Source: DASRDB01 sp035652815 (GTDB taxonomy: Bacteria > Chloroflexota > Ktedonobacteria > Ktedonobacterales > Ktedonobacteraceae). From it: 64,000 nucleotides of DNA. The notes beneath the pieces were generated by a model. It was not told where the DNA came from and ran no database searches. It saw only the letters and a list, made by a program, of their open reading frames with translations. This document shows positions 7,603 to 18,581 of the stretch, piece by piece; position 1 is the first letter of the stretch, and every line of letters starts with the position of its first letter. The position numbers and the translations under genes are program-made. The stretch spans positions 489,865 to 553,864 of the forward strand of contig DASRDB010000022.1 in assembly GCA_035652815.1 (NCBI GenBank). Direction: 5' to 3'.

Positions 7603-10600
7603 CTCTTCATTTTTACAAATTACCAGGATCACGTCTAGCTCCACCAACCAACCCTGTTTCCGAGTTGTCGATACCAGCAGCAACTACTACGAGTTCGGCT
7701 GCACCAGCGATTCGCTGCAATATTACATCGACTCCTCCGGCAACCGGGTCAACTATGAATTTGACCTCGATAAAATGGTACCTGCCAACGAGGGGCCGGG
7801 CACCAATGGCCGCAACCTGACCGCCTCCTATGTCCAGGATATGGAGACCAGCGGGGGGCATACCTGGGTGCGCGATTCGGCCCTCAAGCAGATCACCTAT
7901 GGCAATGGTACCTACCGCATCGGCACCCTTGACTTTTTCTACAATGGTCCCTCGAACTATACTGATCCAGGCAACAATATCCAGTACGTCACGCAGTACA
8001 CCACAGCCTACGAGACAAGCTGTAATTTGCCAGCCCAGTCGCCGCAACCGCAGCGCTGCGATGACCCCATTGATCGCTCCGGTGGCATGGTTGATCCCGA
8101 TGTAATGAGTACGCTGTCTTTGCAGACCGTCAAAATCTACACGGGCGATGACTCGAGCAATACGCACCTGGATTACAGCTACAGTTTCACCTATCAGGAC
8201 ACGGCCTTTGGCAATTGTCCCAGCGCCGATACCACCCTTTCTTCGGCCTACTGTGCGGGCAATCACCTGCTGACCAGCATTACCCCCACCGTTTACCAGA
8301 ACGGCACCGGCCATACGCTTCCCGGTGTCACCTTCGGCTATAGCGGCGGCAGGCCAAACAAGTACGATGATAGCAGCCAGAGCTACCACATGGAGAATAA
8401 CTGGCAGTATCTGACCAGCTATCATGACCATAGCACCGGAGTAGGCGCGAGCAGCATCACCTATCATACCGCCTACAATAACAGCCACGGCACACCCTAT
8501 ACCAATGGCGATAATCGCTATGACCCGCTCTACTGCGTCTGGAATCCCTCCAACTGCCAATCCGGCACCTCGTTTTATCCCATGGATGACAAGATGTGGA
8601 CCGAGCAGGTGGTGACGCAGATTACCGATGTGGGCAAGGACAGCAGCGCCTCGAATCTTTCTCCTGCCACCATCAGTTACGACTACTGGCTCACCAAAAC
8701 GCAGGGCAGTTGTCCCGCCGACTCGATGAACGATAGCGATTGCGTCGGCTTTGGCTGGATTCCCAACAGCAGCCTTGATTGGCAGGACTACTATCACGGC
8801 GAGTTTCGCGGCTTTGGCACCGTCCTCATCACCAGCCCTGCGGGTGATCTGACGGTACAGGATTATGCGGCGACCTGGGGCTGGGATAGCCCGGCCAGCG
8901 ACCCCAGGAACTACCTGGCAGGGCAGATGCTGGAAGAAGATGCCTATGTGGGTGGACAGGTCAACGGGGCCAATCTGCTGAACAAGACCGTCTACAACTA
9001 TGGCGGCCAGAATAGCACCGCTGCGGCCTGCGCCAGCACGAGTACCTATCCCTCGACCATGTACCGGCCCTGCGAAGTCGTCCTGTTGAGCCAGCGTACC
9101 ACCACCTATGAACAAACGGGCAGCAGCAACAGCAACGCGCCCTGGGTCGAGAGCGACGAAACCTATGACGACTACTCATCGAGCAGCGGACTGGGTGATT
9201 ATCATCAGAGTCCGGCGACGGGCAGCTACCATAACGTGCAACAGGAGGTGATCACCGGGTCCAATATCCCGACGCTCACCAAACATTGGACCTACTATAC
9301 GAGCAACAGTTCGAGCAGCATCTACTACTACTACCAGGCGCATACCGTCGCGCACAGCGATCTCGTCGATAGCCAGGGTCACATGTGGGCCTGCGAGGAT
9401 ACGACGTATGACCAGGGAGTGGGAAGCGGCGTACCGCAACCTGCAGCGGGCTGGCCAACCACCGTGGTTTCCTACAGCGACTGTAGCAATCAAAGTTCTA
9501 CCGCGATCAAGACCTATAACGGCTACGACAACTACGGCGATCTGGTGGCCTCGGTCGATGGTGTGGCAGCAGCCAATCCCAGCCTGTACAGCAGCGCCGG
9601 ATGCACGCTGTCCACCGCGCCGACCATTTTCCCGACCAGCTCCTGGAGCAGCAGCCATTACACCGTCTGCCATAAGTACGACCCGGTGAGTTCGCTTACC
9701 ACAGACACCTGGAATGTGTTGGGCCAGCACACCAGCACAGCCTATGACGCCACCCAGGGCCAATTGCCCATCAGCAGCACCGATGTCAATGGGCAAGTGA
9801 CTACCATGAGCTACAGCTATGATAGCAACGGCAATAAAACGGTGCAGGTGAAACTGCCCAACGAGACGGGCAGCTACACCAACCAGTCCACGCTGACGTC
9901 GACTTGTAGCGATAGCAGCGTCTATCCCTGCCTGGAGATCGATACCACCTCGTCGCTCTATAGCAGCGCGGTAACCAGGACCTTCTACGATAGCCAGGGC
10001 CGGGCAGTCGAAACGCTGACGCCAGGACCGGACGGCTCGCATACCATCGTCACCTTCACGGTTTACTACGACCAGACCCATGCGGTTTATACTAGCCTGC
10101 CCTTTGTGGTGAATAGCAGAACGACCTGGCTTGACCCCAACGGAGCGACTGATGATACTGGAGCCACACCTAACGGAACGGCAAAATACCTCGACCCGTT
10201 AGGCCGTGTCAGCAGTACCACTGATGCGCTCTCCTATCAGACGCATACCAGCTATAGCTTAGGCAGCGCCAACGGCGATAGCCAGACCTACGCGACTACC
10301 ACCGGGGTAGATGCCAATAATCATGTGCAGGTCAGTTTTAGCGATGCGCTGGGTCGCACGCGCTATGTGCAGACCTATAGTGGGGTCAATGGTGGCACGC
10401 TTACACCCAACATGCAGATCAGCACCCAGTATAATGCGCTGGATAAGCCGACCTCGATGGTGGTCACCGACCTCGCGCCGCAGTCCGGGCAGACCATCAC
10501 GTCCGTCACCACCACCATCGGCTATGACGATATGGGGCGGATAACGAGCTTGAATGACCCGGATCGCGGCTTGCACACCTATGGCTATGATGCCGATGGC

Positions 10601-12121
10601 CGGGTCCTGGTGGATGTCTCCGGCAGTCGCACGCTCGGCGTCAGCTACGACCTGCTGGGCCGCCCCGGCTGTCTCCAGGACGCCAATCCCACCACTGATG
10701 GCTCCGGTAGCTGTAGTAGTGGCAGCCATCCCCTGGTGCAAAACACCTATGATACGAGCAAGCTGGGAACGCAGGGGACGACTGATTTTCCGGTCGGACA
10801 CCTGACCCAGAGTGTGGCAACCACCTATTACGACACCACCTATACCAATAAGAGTACCGTCACCGAGCAGTTCCAGCACGATCAGCGCGGAGAGCTTGTC
10901 TCCTCAACGTTGCAGATTGCCGTTCCTTCTGCCTGGGGTCTCACCACCTCCCTGCCGCTCTATCAAGAGACGACCTCCTACAACGATGCAGGTCAGCCGA
11001 CCATGCTGCAAACAACGGTGGGCGGCGCAACTGGCTACACCGTAGGCGAGGTCTATGATTCGGCAACGGGAACGCTGACCGGGCTGAACAACACTGGCTC
11101 TGGGAGCGCGAACCTGGCGACGCTGGCCTATAACCCGCAAGATCAGGTCAGCGATATCAACTTCCAGACCACGAGCGGCACACCCCTGGCGGATGACCAC
11201 TTCACCTATGATCCCGATTTGCGCCCGCAAGGTAGTACGGCAAGCTGGCAGAGCGGCAGCGGCTCGTCCGGTACCCTCTTCAGCACGAGCCGCGCGTATG
11301 ACCCGGTCGGCAATGTCATCAGTGTCAGCACGACCCATGCCGCCATTCCAGGGCAAAGCGGCTCCGGCGGCAGCGAGACGCAAAACTTCTGCTATGACGA
11401 GCAGAACCGGCTGGTCTGGGCGGGTAACTCCGGCACCCAGCCCGCCGCAGGCACTGGCAGCCTGTCTAACAGTCTGAGCGGGGCGTCTTATAGCAGTAGC
11501 TTTGTCTACACCCACCTGGGCCAGCTCTGGCAAGGGCCGCTGGGCGGCGGTAGCACCCAGGAGCAGTATCTCTACTGCAACACGAACAAACCGCACCAGT
11601 TGGTCGGCCTCTACCCGGTCTCTAGCGGCGCAAGCTGCTCCAACTACACGAGCAAAACCGCCGACTACGCGACCAGCTATGACAGTTGGGGCAATGCGAG
11701 CAGCCGCAACACGGGCGGCTCCTCGGCCAGCCTCACCTTCGATGCGCTCGATCACCTGGTCGCCTGGAATGCAGGCAGCACGAGCCAGGCCTGGTACGCC
11801 TACGACGCTTCCGGCACCCGCGTCTTGAGTCGCAACATCACCAGTAGCGGCACCAGCCTCACTACCTATGCCTTCGGCGTGGAAGAACACACCTATAGCG
11901 CCACCGGCACCAACACGGGCAATACCTACTACTACTCCCTGGGCGGCCATCTGATCGGCGAACTGACAGGAACCAGCACAATGGTGACGCAGTTCTTCCT
12001 CACCGATGCCCTCGGCTATTTAATGGTGATAATAGTAAAATTGATTATGTTGCCGGTGCCTGCTGGCAGCATGGTCCGAAGCTTGCATTTTTTCGAGGTT
12101 CAGGTTATACTATATTCATAG
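7592..12121 (+). pseudogene. RHS/YD-repeat protein remnant, truncated at both ends
   Basis: The frame is open from 7592 to a stop at 12119-12121; the first ATG is at 7775, yet in-frame RHS-like sequence (TSSNYYEFGC, LQYYIDSSGNRVNYEFDLDK) continues upstream of it, so the N-terminus and signal peptide are missing. The body has many YD repeats (YDSQGRAVETLTPG, YDDMGRITSLNDPDRG, YDADGRVLVDVSGS, YDLLGRPGCLQD), Tyr/Ser/Thr rich, as in secreted or surface polymorphic-toxin scaffolds. Near residue 1410 the conserved run TQFFLTDALG should lead into the RHS core and the DPLGL-type hallmark; instead it breaks near 12015 into an unrelated 30-residue tail. No toxin domain is present. It is probably a dead fragment left by recombination. 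Codon use (AGC, ACC) differs from neighbours. Confidence 0.75.
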
Positions 12122-12344
12122 CAGCCTGTTTGCTACAACTATAGTCCTCAAGCCGTTTGCCTCAGACTTCTTCGGCTCTGATAGACACATCTGCTACAAT
12201 AGTTCCACTATCTCGTGTAGTTGTCTCTCAAGTAGCTGTCAGCGTTTGCAAGAATGTTGACACAACCACCACAATGTACACAATCGTCAGCGCTTGAGAG
12301 CGATCATTCGATTATGTCCAATTGAGAGGAAATCAGAAAAGCGT

Positions 12345-14021
12345 ATGATAGACCGCGTAGAAGACAATGCCTGGTATAGCACAGTGAAGCGTTATACTAC
12401 TCGTCTGGTGAATATTCGAAGTGTTAGCCCTGGGGAGGGCGAAATAGGCCTTGCAGAGGAGATTTTGCGGCTGCTTCAGGAGAATGGTCTGGAGGATGCT
12501 TATACAGCAATTGGGCTTGATAGACTGGCTCATGACCCCTTTGGCAGGCAGAATGTCTATGCTTTTCTGCGCGGAAATACTGCCCGAACGCTCGTCCTGC
12601 TTGGTCATTTTGATACCGTCGATACCAGGGACTACGGGGTGTTGGAGCCATATGCGCTTGATCCCGAGGCTTTAGACGAGCGGCAGACAGAGCTGGCGGC
12701 AATGGTGCCTGGCCTTGCCGAAGACCTGCAGGCGCATCCCGGGGATTGGATGTTTGGGCGCGGCTGTGCCGACATGAAAAGCGGAGTAGCCGTGAATATC
12801 GCTTTGATGCGCCATTTCGTGGAGCAGGCACGCTCTGGAAAGCTGAACCTGTCGATCCTTATGCTGGCGACTCCTGACGAGGAGAACGAATCGGCGGGAG
12901 TGATTCACGGCGTGCGTTTCTTGCTGGACATGCGCAAGCGCTACGGACTGGAGTACCTGGGCGCGATCAATACAGACTATGTCACGGCACTCTATCCTGA
13001 CGACCCACATCGCTACATTTTCACCGGAACCATTGGCAAGATGCTGCCATCATTTTACGTGGTTGGTCGTCCCTCGCATGTAGGCGACCCGTTCGATGGC
13101 GTCGATGCAAATTTGCTGGCCGCCGAACTAATTCGCGATATCAGTATGAATGACGAATTGTGCGATGAGGTGCGCGGACAGCTTACTCCCCCGCCTGTGA
13201 CGCTCAAGTTTAGCGACCTGAAAACCAGCTACGATGTGCAGCTACCCTTTGCCGCCTATTTCTATGTGAACATCCTGACTTTCTCTACCTCACCCGGCGA
13301 ACTGCTTGAACGCTTGCGCAACATCGCCGAAACATCCTTGCGGCGCTTTCTGCATCGTCTGGATGAGACCGAGCAGCGTTGGCTTCAGCGCAAAGGTGAA
13401 ACGCGACGCGTTACAGGCAAAAAGCGCGAGGGAGTGGTGCTGACCTATCAACAGTTGTATGAAGAACTTTGCCAGCAGCGAGGCGAGCAGACAGTACAGG
13501 ATGAACTACGCCGCGCCTGGGATTCCATGCCGACCGGCCTGGATTCGCGCAGTCGCTGCCTGCATCTTGTACGCCATCTCTGGACGCTGAGCGAGCGAAC
13601 TGGCCCGGCTGTGGTGCTGTATTTTTCGCCGCCTTTTATTCCTCATGTTGCGGAGACGCGCTGCCAGTTGCATGAAGTCGCGCGGAAAGTAGCCGAACGC
13701 CATCCAGAACATCATTTACGGGTGCAGGAGTATTTCCCATTTATCTGTGATATGAGCTATCTACGGCTCGATCCAGGTATTGAAACATCTGCCTGGGTGC
13801 GCAATATGCCCGTCTGGGACGATACTACTTACCGCCCCGGCTCGTATAGTTTGCCGTTCGCCGCTATGGAGCAACTGGGATTGCCTGCGATAGATCTCGG
13901 GCCGTATGGCAAAGGTGCGCATCAGGCGGGTGAACGTGTCTTACTGTCCTACTCGTTCGGTGTTTTGCCGCAACTGATCTGCGAGGTGATTGAAGGGCTG
14001 GCACGCGAGCAATCGGCCTAG
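12345..14021 (+). CDS. rocB: RocB-like M20 peptidase (arginine utilisation)
   Basis: A 558-residue protein close in length and layout to Bacillus RocB, an M20-family metallohydrolase of arginine degradation whose exact reaction is undefined. Zinc-ligand motifs are seen in order: LLGHFDTVDTRDY (His/Asp), FGRGCADMKSGVA (bridging Asp) and ATPDEENESAG (Glu pair). The dimerisation part contains GRPSHVGDPFDGVDANLLA, typical of RocB. The C-terminal third (VVLYFSPPFIPH, IDLGPYGKGAHQAGERV) carries the last conserved His. I chose the ATG at 12345; the purine-rich GAGAGGA lies 15 bases upstream, longer than usual. The other in-frame start is a TTG at 12294. It is separated from arginase by the RHS remnant, with which it may once have formed a cluster. 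Confidence 0.85.
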   Translation: MIDRVEDNAWYSTVKRYTTRLVNIRSVSPGEGEIGLAEEILRLLQENGLEDAYTAIGLDRLAHDPFGRQNVYAFLRGNTARTLVLLGHFDTVDTRDYGVLEPYALDPEALDERQTELAAMVPGLAEDLQAHPGDWMFGRGCADMKSGVAVNIALMRHFVEQARSGKLNLSILMLATPDEENESAGVIHGVRFLLDMRKRYGLEYLGAINTDYVTALYPDDPHRYIFTGTIGKMLPSFYVVGRPSHVGDPFDGVDANLLAAELIRDISMNDELCDEVRGQLTPPPVTLKFSDLKTSYDVQLPFAAYFYVNILTFSTSPGELLERLRNIAETSLRRFLHRLDETEQRWLQRKGETRRVTGKKREGVVLTYQQLYEELCQQRGEQTVQDELRRAWDSMPTGLDSRSRCLHLVRHLWTLSERTGPAVVLYFSPPFIPHVAETRCQLHEVARKVAERHPEHHLRVQEYFPFICDMSYLRLDPGIETSAWVRNMPVWDDTTYRPGSYSLPFAAMEQLGLPAIDLGPYGKGAHQAGERVLLSYSFGVLPQLICEVIEGLAREQSA

Positions 14022-14093
14022 CACTTTTTTAATCCCATCTTTCGTGTTAAGAGAGTAAATACTTTCTCATCGAGTCTCTTGCGGAGGATGATT

Positions 14094-14909
14094 ATGAATA
14101 CTGTTTCTAAGCCAAAAGGCACAGCGGCAGGTGAAGCCAGAGTTCGCTGGTCGGACTACCTTAAACAGGCATACCCAATGGTGAAGCCGAAAGCGTACCA
14201 GGTGATCATTTTTATTCTAGGCGTTATTGTACTGAGCATCGCGGCCTTTTTTGTTCATCTTCATCCCCGGCCCTATGCCTTTGATCTACAAACAACGCAG
14301 GAAGTTCAATCGCTGCCCGTTCCACGAGGCGTAAACAATGCCTTTGATTTTGTGAGTACGATCAATGACGTGGCTCCTTCGATCATTTTGCTGGCTGCCT
14401 GGTTTCTTGGCCTGCTTATCATAGGTTTTATTGTTCGCTCGCGCGGCAAGTCTGCAATCAAATGGTTTGAATGCGCTGTGGGCCTTGCGCTCAGCGTGCC
14501 CTTTGCAGGAGGTATCAACTTCCTCTATAATAATCTGGTGGCCCGGCCTCGCCCTGGTTCCTTTGGTGAGCATATTCACGTGATGACGCATATGCCATTC
14601 AAGAGTTTTCCTTCGGGTCATACCGCCTGGGACATTGCCTTTTATGGCTTTCTCCTCTACCTCAGCTTCACCGAACCAGTGCACAAGTGGCGCTATCGCT
14701 GGACGCTGATCCCGTTCCAGATTATCGCGGTGCTGATTATTCTCACCATCGGCTATTCGCGTATTCTGGAGGGAGAACACTGGCTCACCGATGTACTGGC
14801 CGGATACCTGTCTGGCCTGCTCTGGACATGCCTGGCAATCTTCCTCTATCGCTGGATTATTATTGCCATTGGTATCTGGCAACGTCGGGGGCAGAGCAGA
14901 GCAGGCTGA
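14094..14909 (+). CDS. PAP2-family membrane phosphatase
   Basis: A 271-residue integral membrane protein with about six hydrophobic segments. PAP2 motifs: NNLVARPRP, SFPSGHTAWD and YSRILEGEHWLTDVLAG. These enzymes dephosphorylate phosphatidate, phosphatidylglycerophosphate or undecaprenyl pyrophosphate. The lysine that normally opens motif 1 (K-x4-RPRP) is an asparagine here; the catalytic histidines in PSGH and SRx5Hx3D are intact. The ATG at 14094 has GCGGAGG 7 bases upstream. A neighbouring lipid cluster suits a role in envelope lipid turnover, but the substrate is not determined by sequence. Confidence 0.82.
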   Translation: MNTVSKPKGTAAGEARVRWSDYLKQAYPMVKPKAYQVIIFILGVIVLSIAAFFVHLHPRPYAFDLQTTQEVQSLPVPRGVNNAFDFVSTINDVAPSIILLAAWFLGLLIIGFIVRSRGKSAIKWFECAVGLALSVPFAGGINFLYNNLVARPRPGSFGEHIHVMTHMPFKSFPSGHTAWDIAFYGFLLYLSFTEPVHKWRYRWTLIPFQIIAVLIILTIGYSRILEGEHWLTDVLAGYLSGLLWTCLAIFLYRWIIIAIGIWQRRGQSRAG

Positions 14910-14987
14910 CATACATCCGCCGGTAAAATATGCCATAATAAGGGTGTTTTTGACTGTCAAACACTTCGCATGAGGAAGGTAGCTGCT

Positions 14988-16964
14988 ATGTCAACATCTG
15001 TAAGTGAGGGAATGCTTCTCTGGGAGCCATCAGAGGAGATGAAACGCCAATCCAACCTGGTCCGATATATGCAGTGGCTTGAGCGCGAGAAGGGGCTGCA
15101 TTTCGATTCCCAGGCTGCGCTGTGGCAGTGGTCAGTCGAACATCTCGAAGATTTCTGGGCTTCCATATGGGATTATTTTCAGATACAGGCCTCTAAACCG
15201 TATCAGGCGGTGCTGGTAGAGCGGAAGATGCCGGGCGCGCAATGGTTTCCGGGCGCGGAACTGAATTATACCGAACACGTCTTTCGCAATAAAACAGCTC
15301 AGCGTCCTGCTCTGCTTTTCCAATCCGAGCGCCAGGAACTTATGGATGTCTCCTGGGACGAACTCTATCGCAGGGTGAGCGATGTAGCCCGTGCTTTGCG
15401 GAATATGGGGGTGCAGCGTGGAGACCGGGTGGTTTCCTACATGCCGAATATTCCACAAACGACGATTGCTTTTCTGGCAACCGCCAGCATTGGAGCCATC
15501 TGGTCAAGCTGTTCGCCCGATTTCGGCACGCGCAGCGTCATAGACCGCTTCCAGCAGATCGAGCCGAAAGTCTTGTTTGCCGTCGATGGCTATCAATATG
15601 GTGGCAAAACGATTGATCGCCGCAGCATTGTGGCTGAGATTCAGCAGCAGTTGCCCACACTGCAAAAGACGATTCTGGTGCCCTACGCCTTTGAGGATAC
15701 AAGCGCTTCGAGTTTCACGAACGCAATGCTCTGGCAGGACATACCCTCGACGGACGAGCCGTTAACCTACGAGCAGGTGCCATTCGATCATCCGCTCTGG
15801 GTCTTGTATTCATCTGGCACGACGGGCCTGCCGAAAGCCATTGTCCAGGGTCAGGGAGGCATCCTGCTCGAGCATGTAAAGAGCCTGCATCTGGGGATGA
15901 ATCTCAAGCAGGATGACCGCTTTTTCTGGTACACCACAACGGGCTGGATGATGTGGAACTTTCTGATGGGCGGGTTGCTGGTTGGTGTGCCCATTTTGCT
16001 GTACGATGGCAGCCCGGCCTATCCCGATATGAATATCCTCTGGTCATTTGCAGAGAAGTCAGGAATGACGTTCTTTGGCACCAGCGCGGGCTATATTCTG
16101 TCATGCATGAAAGCGGGTGTGACGCCGGGCAAGAGCTTTGATCTTAGCAGGCTATGGGGGCTTGGCTCGACTGGCTCTCCCCTGCCGCCCGAGGGTTTTG
16201 CCTGGCTATACGAGCAGGTCAAGAAGGATTTATGGGTCGCCTCGTTTAGTGGCGGAACGGATGTATGCTCCGGCTTCGTGGGCGGTTCGGTGCTGCTGCC
16301 GGTTCATGCCGGTGAACTTCAATGCCGCGCACTTGGAGCAAAGGTTGAGGCTTTCGATGATAACGGCAAGCCGTTGATCGATGAGATGGGGGAACTGGTC
16401 ATCACCGAGCCGATGCCGTCTATGCCGCTCTACTTCTGGAACGATCCCGAGGGCAAACGCTATCGCGAGAGCTACTTTGAGATGTTCCCCGGAATCTGGC
16501 GGCATGGCGACTGGATAAAGATTACATCCCGAGGCAGCGCTGTGATTTATGGCCGCTCGGACTCTACAATCAACCGCAAGGGCATTCGTATGGGCAGCAG
16601 CGAGATCTATCGCGTGGTGGAGGACATACCGGAGGTGCTTGACAGTCTGATTATCGGGGTGGAGCGCCCAGGTGGTGGTTACTATATGCCGCTTTTTGTG
16701 GTGCTGCGTCCAGGTGTTGAACTGACGGATGAGCTGAAGAAACACATTAAAGATCGGCTGCGCTCGAACCTTTCGCCTCACCACGTGCCGGATGAGATCT
16801 ATGTCATTCCAGAAGTGCCGCGTACATTGAGCGGAAAGAAACTTGAGGTGCCAGTTAAAAAGCTATTTATGGGTGTGCCACCTGAAAAGGCCATCAGCGT
16901 GGATGCCATGAGCAATCCACAGGTAATGCAGTACTTCATCGAGTTTGCTCAGAAGACAAGCTAA
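14988..16964 (+). CDS. Acetoacetyl-CoA synthetase
   Basis: A 658-residue adenylate-forming enzyme (acetoacetate + ATP + CoA to acetoacetyl-CoA). The N-terminal cap (LLWEPSEEMKRQSNLVRYMQ, PGAQWFPGAELNYTEHVFRN) and IGAIWSSCSPDFGTRSVIDR distinguish it from acetyl-CoA synthetase. The ATP motif is YSSGTTGLPKAIVQGQGG, the aspartate motif lies in FSGGTDVCSGFVGG, the hinge is YGRSDSTINRKGIRMGSSEI and the catalytic lysine is in RTLSGKKLEVPVKK. Length fits the family (about 650). The ATG at 14988 follows GAGGAAGG by 7 bases. Likely role: salvage of ketone bodies or PHB breakdown products. It is transcribed alone, followed by a hairpin repeat. Confidence 0.92.
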   Translation: MSTSVSEGMLLWEPSEEMKRQSNLVRYMQWLEREKGLHFDSQAALWQWSVEHLEDFWASIWDYFQIQASKPYQAVLVERKMPGAQWFPGAELNYTEHVFRNKTAQRPALLFQSERQELMDVSWDELYRRVSDVARALRNMGVQRGDRVVSYMPNIPQTTIAFLATASIGAIWSSCSPDFGTRSVIDRFQQIEPKVLFAVDGYQYGGKTIDRRSIVAEIQQQLPTLQKTILVPYAFEDTSASSFTNAMLWQDIPSTDEPLTYEQVPFDHPLWVLYSSGTTGLPKAIVQGQGGILLEHVKSLHLGMNLKQDDRFFWYTTTGWMMWNFLMGGLLVGVPILLYDGSPAYPDMNILWSFAEKSGMTFFGTSAGYILSCMKAGVTPGKSFDLSRLWGLGSTGSPLPPEGFAWLYEQVKKDLWVASFSGGTDVCSGFVGGSVLLPVHAGELQCRALGAKVEAFDDNGKPLIDEMGELVITEPMPSMPLYFWNDPEGKRYRESYFEMFPGIWRHGDWIKITSRGSAVIYGRSDSTINRKGIRMGSSEIYRVVEDIPEVLDSLIIGVERPGGGYYMPLFVVLRPGVELTDELKKHIKDRLRSNLSPHHVPDEIYVIPEVPRTLSGKKLEVPVKKLFMGVPPEKAISVDAMSNPQVMQYFIEFAQKTS

Positions 16965-17382
16965 GCGCTGGGAATGATGTGATAGGCAATGAACTTTGAT
17001 ACAAGAACAGGGGGTTGTCGCCTGTCATCCTGAGTACAGCGAAGGATCTATGTTATCGCGCAACCCACATGCCAGTGCCCACAGATTTTTCGCTGTACTC
17101 AGGATGACAGGATTGGATATTCCTTCTTTCTCAACCTTGATATGTCTATCCCAACATCCATGACGGCCATTTAACCTGAGATGCAGATGTTGTGGCTGTG
17201 GCATGCTTGAGAACAAGGCTCGTACCTTTCCAGGATGATATTCGTCTTAAAAGGGAGGGAAGTTTTGCTTTTCTGGGTGAAAACGTACACGGGAAACGTG
17301 ATAGAATAAACACAAGTACATACATAACTGCTGGTTTTGCAGGTAGAGGGCGATAGCCTAAAAAATGTGCTGGGAGCCGCGA
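16965..17382. other. Intergenic gap with one repeat
   Basis: A 418-base gap between acetoacetyl-CoA synthetase and the glycosyltransferase. It holds the hairpin repeat at 17021-17111. Beyond that I see only AT-rich sequence with a weak TAGAAT-type -10 near 17302 and no credible small gene. Confidence 0.5.
17021..17111. repeat. Double-hairpin intergenic repeat, copy 2 (variant arms)
   Basis: Arms CCTGTCATCCTGAGTACAGC (17021-17040) and its complement at 17092-17111 are exact. Relative to other copies, GCGC in the arm is replaced by GTAC in both arms, so pairing is kept. The loop of about 45 bases is unique. Confidence 0.82.
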
Positions 17383-18558
17383 ATGAAAATTGGCCTGGTA
17401 ACACCATATGATTGGAGCTACCCTGGGGGGGTACGCGATCATGTCTGGCACCTTGCAGACGAATTTCTGGCGATGGGACATGAGATACGCATTCTCGCGC
17501 CTGCCTCTCGTTCGTATCGCCGGTCACAGGAGACGCCTGAACACTATCTGCTCAAGATGGGCCGGACAACACCTATTCCAATCAATGGGTCAATCGCCCG
17601 CATTATTCTCGATCCATCGCTCGCTTTACGAGTGCGCCGGGTATTGCAGCGCGAGCATTTTGATGTCATTCATGTACACGAGCCGCTGGTGCCCGGTCTT
17701 TCACAGCAGGTGCTGCGCTTTGCTCATACCTTAACGGTTGGTACGTTTCACGCCGCGTCCTATTCGAGCATTTACTCTACCTCGCAACTGGCGTATGCCT
17801 CGACGTTTCCCCTGTTGCGGCCCTTGTTTCGCAAGCTTGCCGGGCGGATCGCGGTTTCTACGGCGGCCCGCCAGTTTGTGGGTCGCTACTTTCCAGGCGA
17901 GTACCGGGTGATTCCCAATGGGGTGAGCCTGGAGCGTTTTCATCCAGGCGTGCAGCCGCTGCCGCAGTTCATGGATGGCAAGAAGAACGTGCTGTTCGTG
18001 GGGCGTTTTGAGAAGCGCAAAGGGGCCAAATATTTGCTGCGGGCCATTCCCTATATCCGGCAGCGCCATCCAGATACGCGCTTCATCTTTGTCGGCGAGG
18101 GAAGGCTCCGCCCTGGTTTCCAGCGTTATGTGGAGCGACAGGGCTGGCAGGATGTGCATTTCGAAGGGTACGTTTCTGACGAGGCTTTGCCGCGCTACTT
18201 CGCCAGCGCGCACGTGTTTTCTGCGCCAGCTATAGGGGGCGAGAGCCTGGGCATTGTGCTGCTGGAAGCGATGGCCTCGGGTGTGGCTATTGTGGCGTCG
18301 AATATTCTTGGCTATGCTACCGTTGTGTCGCATGGACAGGATGGGCTGCTGACTATGCCCCGCCAGAGCGAGGAACACGGCTGGGCGATTTGCTATCTGC
18401 TGGAACACGAGCAAATGCGCCAGCGCTTCATTCAAGCCGGACTGCACAAAGCGCAAGAATATGCCTGGCCGAACGTGGCGCAGCGCATTATTGATTACTA
18501 TTATGAACTGCTGGAACAGCGCGGCTATTCGGCTGTCCGGCACTTCTATCGCGCATAA
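17383..18558 (+). CDS. GT4 glycosyltransferase, PimA-like
   Basis: A 391-residue GT-B fold glycosyltransferase. The N-terminus MKIGLVTPYDWSYPGGVRDH and the glycine-rich loop are typical of PimA, the phosphatidylinositol mannosyltransferase. Next come DVIHVHEPLVPGLS and VIPNGVSLERFHPG. The nucleotide-sugar motif ESLGIVLLEAMASG has the E-x7-E pair. The ATG at 17383 follows GGGAGCCGCGA. A PHP protein follows after 23 bases, and two HtrB-like acyltransferases lie just beyond on the other strand, which mirrors the pimA/acyltransferase association in Actinobacteria. Inference: a membrane glycolipid synthesised on the inner leaflet. Acceptor and sugar are not proven. Confidence 0.82.
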   Translation: MKIGLVTPYDWSYPGGVRDHVWHLADEFLAMGHEIRILAPASRSYRRSQETPEHYLLKMGRTTPIPINGSIARIILDPSLALRVRRVLQREHFDVIHVHEPLVPGLSQQVLRFAHTLTVGTFHAASYSSIYSTSQLAYASTFPLLRPLFRKLAGRIAVSTAARQFVGRYFPGEYRVIPNGVSLERFHPGVQPLPQFMDGKKNVLFVGRFEKRKGAKYLLRAIPYIRQRHPDTRFIFVGEGRLRPGFQRYVERQGWQDVHFEGYVSDEALPRYFASAHVFSAPAIGGESLGIVLLEAMASGVAIVASNILGYATVVSHGQDGLLTMPRQSEEHGWAICYLLEHEQMRQRFIQAGLHKAQEYAWPNVAQRIIDYYYELLEQRGYSAVRHFYRA

Positions 18559-18581
18559 ACAGATGAAAGGGGTCCATGTAG

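Noticed and set aside
7613..9115. Long minus-strand open frame of 500 codons opposite the RHS gene, plus others at 9176-10081 and 10904-11950
   Set aside because: Composition is a mirror of the YD-repeat codons (Gly/Ile/Ala/Val rich without any family motif); the plus-strand RHS reading explains the region.
7592..12121. Active polymorphic toxin locus
   Set aside because: No C-terminal toxin domain, no immunity gene and both gene ends are missing.
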